Source: Undaria pinnatifida (Eukaryota; Sar; Phaeophyceae; Laminariales; Alariaceae). Taken from it: DNA of 64,000 nucleotides. The position numbers and the translations under genes are program-made. Positions 1-12,000 of this stretch are shown one piece after another. The notes beneath the pieces are model-generated. The model had not been told where the DNA came from. It did not search any database and saw only the letters and a list, made by a program, of their open reading frames with translations. The stretch is taken from positions 4,253,243-4,317,242 of the forward strand of contig JABAKD010000020.1 in the NCBI GenBank assembly GCA_012845835.1, read 5' to 3'. Each line of letters begins with the position of its first letter. Position 1 is the first letter of the stretch.

Positions 1-90
1 TTGATGGGGGAGACGCCGCTGATGCACGCGGCGAGGGTGGCCGAACCGGTCGCGTTCACGACGATCGCGAACATTCTACCAAAGGACCAG
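1..90 (+). CDS. Channel gene exon: ankyrin repeat
   Basis: Reads in frame 1 and contains GETPLMHAARVAEP, the start of an ankyrin repeat helix pair. The donor is CAG|GTCAGA at 90/91, phase 0. The exon starts before the window. Confidence 0.7.
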
Positions 91-3000
91 GTCAGATACG
101 TATGGAACACGCGCGCTACATTCCGAAAAAAAAAAAAAAAACGTATCATAGCACTTATTGTTGTTTTGGCCGAAACACGTCGGACAGAGAGGCTGAAGTT
201 TTTGCTTTGTTTCGTTTGTTTGTTTGCTTTTTTTCCAGCTGCAAAGGAAATACCTGAGTACGTCGACCATTCATTTTTTGTTTTTACAACACCACTTTCA
301 TTGTAAACCAGCGTAAGCTAGAGACGTAAAAATCGTTTTGGCGATGAATAGTCGGGTATTACTCTCCGGAGGGGGTTCCTTGCACGGTGGGCGGCTATGG
401 CTAGTATTTATTTTCTTTCTTTGTTTAGTGACTGCAACAATTTTGTCCCCCTTTCTCGAGCCAAACGACATCCCGAAAGAAAAACTTGTACAGGCTAACC
501 CTTAAACCTCATATCGGTTGGTGGGGTTCTACTTGCCGGATTACTTGCTTGCGCACGGTGGCTAGCTAGGTGCTATTTCTCCCCTCTCCTTTAATTTTTT
601 CATTTTTGTTTTCCCTCGGATACCCCCCCGAAGTTTCAAGCCAACCACATCCCGGACGGGGGGGGGGGGGGGGGGACACCTGCCCGTAAAACAAACGACA
701 AATTCGATCGGGCTGGTCGGTGTTACCGCTTGTTGTGCCGGGTTCCTTGCGTGGTGGCTAAGACGTACTTTTTTTTCTGTTGTCTTCAGGTCCCCGTGTT
801 TACTACACCATCGCTCCTTGGTATACATTGGCTCCCAGGAACGAACGTCCTTTTCAACCGCAACACTCCCCGGGATTTCAAGCCGAACACCTCCGAAGGG
901 GAACCTTGCATAATACATACGTATATATAAGTATATAAGTATATACGTATATATAGGTATATATATAGGTATAATGAACGAGGCTACAGTATATATAGGT
1001 ATATAGGTAAAATATGTATAGGTACATAGGAATACAGGAAGAAGGGCCGAGGCTACCGTTGTGGGGGGATCGCTTCGGTTTTTTTTTCTTCTTCTTTTTT
1101 TTCCCCCCCTTTTTTGCAGGGGTTCGGGGTCACTCGCGCGAGCAACCAAACCCCCCCCTGATCCTTGGCGGTGTTAACCCCTTAAGAGCCCCCCAACCCC
1201 TCCCTATACTAAATCCGAGTAATTTTGTCCCCAAAAACGGGTTTCCAGTTGTAAAAGGGTTAACCCCGTTACTAGAGCCCGAAAAATCGCTCCCCGTAGA
1301 TGTACCAGAATTGAAGTAATTTCGTCAAAAAAAAAAAGGGGGGGGGGGGGGGTTCCAGTTGTAAAGGCGTTCAGATTTTCGAGCTTTTTTTTTTTTCATG
1401 TTTTTCGGCACGAATCCGGAATCAAAATACAAGAAGGGACACCGCAAAAAAAGGTAAAAAAAGCTGCGTACATGCGAGCGCTCTGCACCGATTAATAATC
1501 GCCTGAAAAAAAAAGCTTCTTTTTTTTTTTTTTTTCTTGTTTTTTTTTTTTTCCCGCGGTCCGGGGAGGGGTGTGGAGTCATTCGTCGTGCGAGCGGTGG
1601 TGGAAACCCGGTAGCGAACAGCTGCTGCAGCAGCACCGAAAAAAAAAACGCCTCAAAAAAATGGTTTTGTTATCCGCGTGAGGGGTGTGGAGTCACTTGT
1701 GCGAGGCGGTGGTGGAAACCCTGCGGTGAACAAAGTGATCACCCCTCCAATACCGTAGCCTTGCTTGGAGGGTTCTCCTGAAATGAGGGCCCCACGAAAT
1801 TCGTATACTTACTGTGTTTGGAGTCAACGAATGTCGTCGCAGAATCTGCCTCACTCAGAGGATACAGGCGAACGACAAACAAATCCAAAACACGCTTGTT
1901 TTTTGCGCGGACGCACCACCGGGATACTTCAACCGGGGTAGCAGCTTTTTTTCTTCTCCAAATCAGTTTCTTTTTGCCCGTAAAGAGGTCTTAAGCTCTC
2001 GAATTGAGGGGGAGGATTAAGAAAAAAAAACTGGTGCACCTCTATCGTAGTAGGCGTCTGGCACCTCTATCGCAGCGCAAGTGGCGCACCTCTATCGTAG
2101 TACGCGTCTGGGGCACCTCTATCGTAGTAGGCGTCTGGCACCACCTATCTTCTGAGGTTTCCTCAGTGTCTGTAGGGCGTCAAATGCTTAACACTATGGT
2201 CGGACGTTGCTGTTAAGCACTTGAGACCAAATATTTTCTGAGGTTTCCTCAGTGTCTGTAGGGGATAAGATGCTCAGCTCTATTGTCGGGGCGTTGCTGT
2301 TGAGCACTTGAACCATCCCGCGGTAAAAGTTGCAGTTGTTGTATTAATTAATAGTATAGACGACCCATCCCACGTTAGGGGTTGCAGTTGTTGGATTAGC
2401 TAATAATATAGACAAGCCATCCCACGGCGGGGGGGGGTGCAGTTGTTGGATTAACTAATAGTATATCCAAGCCATCCCACGGTAAGGGGGGGGGGGCAGT
2501 TGTTGGATAAACTAATACTATAGACAAGCCATCCCACGGTAAGGGGGGGTGCAGCATCATCGATCAGTCCCTGAGCTCACACGAGGAAGTCATTATCTCG
2601 ACCCGGAAGAAGACTTCGAAGGCATTCGCTCTGCCACAACCCGCCGACCAAGCTTTTTCTATGCCTCACGAAGTCCCAAACTCAATGTGTGCTCGCGCCG
2701 TGAAATTACTTGACCAATATGACTAACCGCTTTAAAATCACCTGAGGAGACTCAATCGGACAAGGAGGTAAAAGTTTTTTTGGCGAAAAAAATCAACCCC
2801 TATCATCGTGGGATGACTCAAAAATGATTGATGTGGAGAAAACAAAAACATAGCCTAGAAGACTCAATCGGACAAGGGGGTATACCTTTTTTTAGCGAAA
2901 AAATTGCAACCCCCACTGTGGGATGACTCAAGTATGATTCATGTGGAAAAAGCAAAAACATAGCCTAGAAGACTCAATCGGACAAGGGGGTATACCTTTT

Positions 3001-6000
3001 TTTGGCGAAAAAAATGCAACCCCCACCGTGGGATGACTCAATAATGATTCATGTGGAGAAAACAAAAACATAGCCTAGGAGCTCAATCGGACAAGGGGGT
3101 ACACCTTTTTTTGGAGAAAAAATGCAACCCCCACCGTGGGATGACTCAAATACGATTTATGTAGAGACAACAAAAGCATATCCTAGGAGCTCAATCGGAC
3201 AAGGGGGTGTACCTTTTTTTGGCGCAAAAAATGCAACCCCTACCGTGGAATTGATGTAGAGAAAACGAAAACATGCCCTAGGTATAGAACAAGAAACATG
3301 CAAAAAATGAAAATGGCCCATTATTTTTTTCTTCCCCGACGATTTTGGGTTAAAGAGCCCATTGATTCAGAAGACATTTTCGCCAAAAAAAGATATACAT
3401 AACACCTCGATCGTAGCCCGCGTCCCCTAACCGGCTTCCTTGAAGGAACATCCCACATCTCCCATTTTAGTTCCAGACGAAACAAACCCGCCGGCTCAGG
3501 CGCAAAAACAAGCAGTTCGGTCGGTGTACAAATATGATTCATCTACACGACAAACTGTTGGATAGGTGGACTCCGCAGCCCGCCACGCGCAGTGTCACGT
3601 CTTCTAGTTGATTCGCACCCGGCGGTCACTGCCATGAGTGCACCAATTACCTTGTTCTAGATGCGGAGGGATGCAGCGTGCGGGGAACCACCTCGGTTCG
3701 TTGCTCCCTCGTCGGTGCATTGTATGTTCAGGCTGTAAATATCTCACCACGATGGCACGATCGGGGGAACGTTGCAGGGAATATTTTCGAATGGAATGCT
3801 ACGATACAGCTTAACTTACACCGCGATCGTCGGGGGCAAGAATCTCAGTTTCGACCCCCTCCCCAAACAAAAAACGCTGTCCCCCTTGCCGTGGTATCTC
3901 TCTCCGTCGCGGCGCTCGTTTCGACCGGAGATACGATACCACCCCCCGCCACTCCCCCCGTACCTTTTGTTTGGGCGTTGAGTGCAACACATCCACCCAA
4001 CGCCAGTGGTTTCGCGGAAATTTCCAAAGTTTTTTTTTTTTCTGAGCTCTCCTAACTGGAGAGTGCATGTTTTTTTTTTTCGTGTTCCGAGCAGCTGACC
4101 TCGCAGCTCCAGGCGAAGACGGAAGAGGGGCAAACGGCCCTGACCATCGCGACGAGGGCCGGCCACGTATCCACCTGGAGGGCGGTGGCAAGCAAGATGA
4201 CGAGCTCGGCGGAGGTAAGGACGGGGACGTGTGAAATAACGGGATTAGAGCAAAAACAAAAACAAAAACAAAATGCGGAAAAAAAACAAAAGAAATATTT
4301 TTACGTTCTACCATCCCAAAAACACGTGCGCTGCGTGTGCATGATGAGCGAGCTACGGTAGAAAAAACTGATAAATACTGCTTTCTGCGATAGTTCCCCC
4401 CCCCTGAAAAATCCAGCGATACTCATTGACGAACATTTTTCGGGCGCTCGAGACGAGAAAGGGCGCTATGAAAAAAAAAATCTTCAGTGTGTATCTTTTT
4501 TTTATTTCGCAAAGGAAGGGCTATCGAACGATGACGTCGAGGTGGCGAAGGGGGTACCGTGTTTCAGGAGAAACGGTCGGGAGCTGGTTTCAAAACCGGC
4601 GATTTCGCCAAAGAAAAGTTCGGGGGGGGCTATTGTAGTAAGACTCGAAAGTAAAAAAAAAAAAAACAGGGAGAGCCACCAAAAAAATGAAATGAAACTA
4701 TGTGCACGTACCCTTTCTCCCTCCCTCCCTCCCTCCTTCCCTCCCCCCCTCCCTTCTGTGTACCTACCTACAGCTTAGTATCGCCATGTAACTCACCTTC
4801 TTGTTGGTTCTCGTCCACAAAACACAAAGATGCGAAAAATCTAAGTTATAGGTGCTTCTCGGGTTGGCTGTCCGAGCAGACCAGGGTCATACATTGCGTA
4901 ATCGCGTCTCGACTACTCTTTTGTTCGCGATCTCGATGAAAATCAAGAATTTTAAGCGAAAAAAATGCTAAACATGGGCGGGGGATCTTGGTGGATGATA
5001 AAACGGTCTTCGGCCTGGATTGGTAAGCATTTCCCCCTAATCTCTCTACAAATCCACATTTTGTTTTCGTAGACAAAGCCATCACCCGGTGTATATATAT
5101 TATCGTTTTCTGGAACACGAAATTTGATTGAGACTTTTTTATTCATGTATTAAATATTAATGGAAAAGTTAGTGTTCACCTGTTATTAACGACAGGTTAG
5201 CAGTGTCCCAAAACCCCGGTCAGTCCTGGCTCTCGATTCGCTCCGCTCGCTTGCCTCACGCGTCGAGCTGCTGATCGTGAACTTGGTACCGAGCTTGGAC
5301 CAAGCCGCGGACGTGTGCCATTGTCAAGCATTCACCGCGTATGTGACCGTACTCAGACTCAAGTCCGCATGATTTGATGACCAAAAGGCTACGGTGAGGG
5401 GGTCGCGTTTGGGGGGGGGGGAGGGTTGTCGTTGCTGCCAAGGGTCACTCGCGCGCGTGGACTCACCCCCGTTCCGTTGCGGCCTTGCGCTTTCGTGCTC
5501 TGTTTTAATTTTGCGGACCGAGTCCGGAAATGTGATAGTGAACCAGGCTGCGCAAACACAATCGCCTCTACTATTGTTACTATTATTTTATTTTTTTCCG
5601 GCTGTGACTGAAGGGGTATACCCTACCCTACCGCGTCCTTGTTGTTCTTTACTTTGAAGCTACAGACTCATCATATTTTTTCCATGCAGGTGACAGTCGT
5701 CTCCGAGTCCGTCACGATGACCAACACCCGCGGCTCAACCCGCTTTTGCCCCGCACCGCCCTTCATCCCTCCCACACGCGCCCTGCCTCACTCCATGTTG
5801 TGTTCCTCTCTTCCCGCCGGGCTATGGCCATACGACCACGGCCATGCATGAAATGAGTACACCCCCTCCTCCAACCCCCATGTGTGCACGCCTCCCCAGG
5901 TGAATCGACAATTGATAACGCCGGATATATACGGGGAGACGGCTGTGATGCTGTCTGTTCGAAGCGGCAGCCAGTCTACTTTTTTCTTGGTGGTTGGACG

Positions 6001-9000
6001 CCTGACCGAGGAGCAGGTAACGTCTCCGGTACAGCAGTGGATGGGGGGGCGTATCTTGGACGGCGGGCGGGCGGGCGGGTGGGCGGGGCAGGGGGTAAGT
6101 AATTGCCATGCATGCACGTAACTCTTCTGTCACATATCATAGGGGGGGGGGGGGGGGGCGTACTCATTTGTTGATTACCCTAGGGAGGGGGGGGGGGGGG
6201 GGGAGGGGGCGTACTCGTTTGTTGATTACCCTAGGGGGGGGGGGGGGGGGGCGTACTCATTTGTTGATTACCCTAGGGGGGGGGGCGTAATCGTCGTATC
6301 ATGCGGGGTTGCAATCCATAGGACCATAGACGCTCGCATCCGTACAGCGCCGGACGGAGCCCGTCGGGGTTTCGCCGACCAGGCAGGTGTTGCTTGCACC
6401 AAAAGGGCGGGGGGAAGAGGAGATATCTGCCATGAAAACAAAAAGTTTACCAAAAATGTTTTCTCTCACCTCCACCCCCGTGAATTTTTCATGCTGCTGC
6501 CAAATGCAGAGCTATGGGCGTTGACGCATCCAATAAAATACGCCTCCCTGCTTGTTGTTTTTCGCACAGCAGTGGCGGGTCGGGTAGTTCGAGCATTCGG
6601 CGATCATGGGAAAAAAATGAACGAATATGTTCTTTTTTAATGTTTTGCGATTTATTTTTTTGTCATCATAACTTTTTTGACGTTGGCGCTGTGATCAGGT
6701 GCTAGCTCAGTTGGGAGCGCGCAACGCGCAGGGACAGACGCCGGCCCAGGTGTGTGCCCGAACATCGAGCGTCCCCTGCGCAAAAGCAACGAATGTCATC
6801 GTGTGCACATGCTGTCACGCGGGGGGGATGTTGTGCGGCAGGATACTTGGAACGGCCGTCAAGTTTTGGGCGTTAGTGGATCTGTCGGCGGCGGTGGATT
6901 TGTAAAACCCGCCTAGCCTTTCAGCGATATGGAAAGAAAGAGGTCATTCCACGGTAAGGTTTGCAGTTTTTTCGACAAAAAAAGGTATACCTTCTGACCC
7001 CGTCAAATTGTGACTACCGGCCCTAAAAGGCAGTCGCACGAATGAGTCCGTTCCTCACTGACGAGACGACTTTACACGATGTGCTTAGCGCAGCGTGGCT
7101 AACTACGGCATGGCAGATTCGCGTCGCTAGATTAGTATGGTAGCACCCAGGCTTAACCCCTTTACAACTGGAAACCCGTTTTTGGGGGACAAAATTACTT
7201 GGATTTAGTATAGGGAGGGGTTCGGGGGCTCTAAAGGGGTTAAGACCGCGAAGGAGCAGGGGGGCTGTCGCTCGCGCGAGTGACTCCGGCTCACTGCAAA
7301 AAAGGCCCAAAAAAACTATATAATAACCCCCCTATCGTAAAGGGTAATCCCACGGTAGGGTTTGCAGTGTTTTCGCCAAAAAAAGGTATACCCTCTGTCC
7401 GATTGATCCCCCTTACGTGAGAAACTAGCGGTTAGTCATTGATCAAGAAATTTCGCGAGTACATGTGTTTTTTTAGGACTAAGGCGTAGAAGCTTCCGGT
7501 CGGGCTGTGCGAACGAATCGTGCCTTCGAGGTCGTGTGGTACGGGGTGTGAGAAATTAGAGCTCATGTGGGAGGGACTTGCTAGAATCTGACGCACCCCT
7601 GCCAGTTTTCGACGCGACGTAAACGAGAAAACTCCCATCGATAAGCTGGCATCGATAAACTGACATCGATGTTAGTCTACTCAAACCGGGCACTGGTGTT
7701 TTTCGGCCCAAAAAAAATCATATATGTCCATAGAAAGAGCCCAAGCGCTCACGAGGACGACCCATTTTTTAGCTATTTAGGCTTGAGGTTGGTGTTTTTG
7801 TCTAGGAAGTAGTGCTGAGCCAGAGCCCACTGATGCGAAGATAGTCACCTTTTTTTGTTTTACGTAGAATCTCTGCTAGATGCGAGCGTGGGGCTCAACA
7901 TCCGGCCGTCTGTCTTCGAGTGTTGGTTTTACTCTGGTTGCTTCTGTCCTCTTTATGGCGAGATTCCGACGTTTTTTCGCTGGTAAACAGCAACGAACCA
8001 TCCGGATTGTCGGGGAGAATGCAGCAACGCGACTACGGCTGTCAGGGGTACCAGAGGCGGGAGGTGTCAGGAATACGAGACGGGTGGACGATTAAAAAAA
8101 TCGAAATGACCTGAGTCATCTACTCTTAGTAATGTTTTCGTTGCATGGCTGCGCCCCTCGTGCATACTACCGCCCTTTTAGCCCAATGTATACGTACCCG
8201 TTTTTTTTTTGCGTTCTGTCATTGCTTCGACATTCGAAAATAATAATAAATATCTTGAATTGATGCAAATTGATTTCATTTCGGGGCGTTGCATCGTCTC
8301 CCCTCCACCATCAAACGTAATCAAAGTCTTCACGAATCGATATCATGAGTCCACGTAATGCCATCTCCCCCCGGCCTATACATATATACCTCGAGCATAT
8401 AATACATTGTTAATACAAAATGTGGCGGAAAGCTTTGCTGAGCGAAACGAGCGAGAGAGAGAAAGAGAGAGAGAAACCCACCCGCTATCCACGGCTCACT
8501 TTTTTCCCGCCACGAAACGCACGCTCTCGTATTTTCTTCCTTTCCTCCCCCCCGCTCCAGGTGGCCGTCGCCTGCAACTCCGAAGCCGTCCTCGCCGCCA
8601 TGATCCGCCCGCAATGGATCGCGGCCTGCGCTCTCGACGCCCCCGACGAATCAGAAGCTCAGCTGACCGCGCTCGACCTCGCGGTGCGGCCGCCGGCCAA
8701 GTACAGCATTCTGAAGTGCCTCCTGGCTTGCGGGGCCACCCCGACGGCGAGGGTTGTGCTGAAGCTGGTCCGAAACAACAAAGACGACGGCAGCGGGCAC
8801 CTAAGGGGGAGCATGGCCGCCGTGAGGGAGTGCTTTCTCGGCGCGGTGGCCGCCTCGGAGTGGGCGGTGAACCCGCTGATACCGGGCTTGAACCTGTCCG
8901 TCGCGCTGATCGAGGCGAAGCGGCAGGTATTATTATTATAATTTTTCAGGGTTATTCGCGGGTCATGCGTGACCTGGCCCATGGGTCGTGGATCAGGAGC

Positions 9001-12000
9001 TTTCTTCGAAAGAAGACTCGCCGGTCGAGCCTGGGTTTGGGTCAGGGGGTGTTGAAAACTCGCTTACGGTCGGATCGCGTCTGGTCAGCAAGGTTTGGGA
9101 TCGGGTTACCCTGACCGTTATCCGACCGTTTAGAAGTGATCTGACCCTTGAAAACCCCGTTTATTTTTTTCTCTCTGGGGGGCATGGAACGGTAGAGATG
9201 GGGCTGATTCCCCCCCCCCCCGCCCCTCCCTCCCCCACCCGGCCCCCGAAGATCCTCTCTTCGGCAGCAACAACTCCATTCCTCATGTACTTAATGGCCG
9301 TGGAGCTACTTTTTGTTTCTCCTTTTTCTGTTTTTCGCTGCTGCGACAACTCCTTCTTTTTTGCGTTTTTGTCTTTGTGGCCCCTCGTTGCGTTGCTTCC
9401 ATTTTTTCCCGCCAACTGTTTGGTCACGGTGTCCTCTCCCCCACCCTCTCACCCCTCCCACTCAAAACGATCCCTATCCTAGGAGATAAATGGTGGCCAG
9501 AGACGGCGAAACAGGACAGGGATAGGATAAGCAAACAGTTTCTATATAATATGTGGAAGAAGCGTAGCGAGCGCCCAAAGATTGGAGGTGTACCTCTACT
9601 AGGAGCAGAAACGGTGCTCCGCTTCGAATGGGATGGGTGGTCAATGGTCAAATGCCAAAGCCAAGCAACAAAGGAGTAAGCCCCCCCCCCCCCCCCCCGC
9701 CCCCCCTCCCCGTCCCACTCTGTTGCGTGCTCGAAACCTGACCGTGCCTTGTTCACCGTTGCGCGACGCACGTACAACAGAGCTCAGACTTTCGGACGTC
9801 CCTATCCGCTCTGCAGAGCGAGATCGACGCTCTGGTTATCTCCGTGCTGTCGCACCTGCCGGACAGCGTCGAAGGCTTCAACCTCCTATCCGCAAATGAA
9901 CCCCCCGCCAAGGCAACGCCAAAACCCGAGGCAACTCGCCGCGACAGCAACGGTGGCGGCGGGAAGCTGTCCATGACGTTGACCATAAAGCGCACGGTCC
10001 CGGGTAAGCCACTCAACTTTTCCGAGCGCACTCCCACGGTTGGAGTGGGCATCACTCTGGTGCAGGAGATGTTGGAACCGGAGCTGGCGGGGCTTCAGCC
10101 CAGGCATTGCGCCGGTCCGCTGGCGCAGGCAAGGGGGTGGGGGGGGGGTGGGGGGGGGGGGGGGGGGGGGGGGGTATGCCCCACGTTCGCGTTGCACGTG
10201 ACACCTGCTACGATAGAGGTCTACAGGATTTTTCGTCTGAAACGTTTTCTGAACGACGGGGCGGGCTCCTTAACCCAAAATCTTCGGAAAATAAAAAATA
10301 ATGGGCTATTTTTTTTTTTCGGCATGATCCTCGTTGTGTACGGAGACGCCGTGGGATTTTTCATCAGGTAGTAACAAGTTTTATTTTTCTCCACGTCAGT
10401 TTTTGGGATAGATACATTAAGCTCCAAAATCGAGGAACATCTCAGAAAACAGGAACAACAATGGTTGGTTCGCCTCTATCGTCGTGGGACGCGTCGGTAA
10501 TGGCGTAGCGCGCTTCGAGTTAGGGGTTGCAGCGTCATCGGTCAGTGCCTGAGGTCCTCACATGAGGAACTCATTATCTCACCCGAAAAATGACTTGGAA
10601 TTCATCCGTTCGCACGACCCGACCGAGCTTGTATGCCTTAGTCCGAAACAATAATGCACTCCGGAAATTACTTCATTGACCTCGGCAGTTCCTCACACGA
10701 GGAACTCAATCGCTCAGGGACTTTTTGGCGCAAAACCTGCAACCCCTACCGTCGATTCTTGCTGCTGCGGTGTACCTAGGCCATGGTTTTTTTTTTGTAT
10801 CCGGTGGCAGTTTTGGCTTTTCTCCGAGTAAGTTCTTGGGGGAGGTCTTAAGCTCCCAAGTTGAACAACCTGCAGCAAAAAAAAAGCAGTGCTGCCTCTA
10901 TCTTAGGATGGAGGCATGACCGATTGGCTAGAAATCGTTTTTGCTGGATTTTGGGAACCTCCGCAACCCGATATGATGAGCGGAATGCAATTGTTTTGCT
11001 TTTTTTTTGGTCTTGCCATCTGTTTCTTTTTTGTATTCGTCGGCCTGAAAGGCAGTCTCATTCCTTTTTTTTTACCAGAATCAGTTTTTTTTTTTTCAGG
11101 TGGGGGAATAGAGTTCCTCCCCAAAAGGCCAAGACCCGTGCAGGAAAGCAAAAAAAAAAAAAAAAAACGAAAAAAAATTACGGTGCGCGTAGGAGGTCTG
11201 GCTTTTTCTCCACCCGCGTGATACGCGAAAATACCGACGGCTAGTTTATTCCCGCGGGGCGCTCTGTGTTTTTTTTTTTTTTCCGCGACACACAGGCCGT
11301 GCAGTCTCGACACCTGGAGTTTATGTGCCGGCCCCTTGTCGTGGACTACCTTCGCCTGAAGTTCAGCGCTGGGCTGCCCAACCCCTTCCGAGAAACGCGT
11401 TGGCGGCGCGAGCACGGCCGAATGGACCGGGACCTCGCTCGGTTCATGCTTAACGAGGACGAGTCGACGCTGCGGGTTTACATCCTCCAGGGGGGCTGCG
11501 CGGATTCACCGAAGTGAGTCGACAAGAAGAGGGGGGGGGGGGGATGGCACGCTGTAGCTGTTGAGGCAATCGCCGTTTATTAAATGGGTGAAAGGACTCA
11601 CGCTCAACCATAGTTACGCGGCGGGGGGAGGGGGGGGGGGGGGGGGGGGGGGGGGGCGGGTAACCCCCCCCCCCCCTTTTTACTGCTGCTTTTGTTTTCG
11701 CCGCTCTCGCCCCGAGTGACTCTGCACCCCAACGAAAACAAGACGTCACTCACGAGGTGAGGGATGTTTGTGTGGCGCGGGGGGGTAGCTATAGGATATA
11801 ACCATCGCATGGCGGAATCAATTCCGAAAAAAAAAAACACACACACAGACACACAGACACACAAAACCCGCGAAGGAATAGGGGGAACACTCGCGTGAGG
11901 GACCCCGGACCACTTCAAGAGAGGCCTCCCCCCCCAAAGAAAAACGTTACTCCCGAAATCGCGCCCAAAAAGGTTTGGGGGGGGGGTGTCTCTGGTAGGA

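Noticed and set aside
562..1149. 195-codon minus-strand frame
   Set aside because: Low-complexity (poly-K, poly-P, IYIPIY repeats) from homopolymers and a TATA-rich tract; no homology and no splice logic.
6699..6725. tRNA-like GCTAGCTCAGTTGGGAGCGC
   Set aside because: It looks like a tRNA D-arm but lies inside an in-phase ankyrin exon and no T-arm or acceptor stem follows.
10004..10064. Small intron (GTAAGC...GTGCAG) inside the exon 9781-10128
   Set aside because: Removing these 61 bases breaks the frame, whereas the unspliced frame is continuous and fits the next exon.
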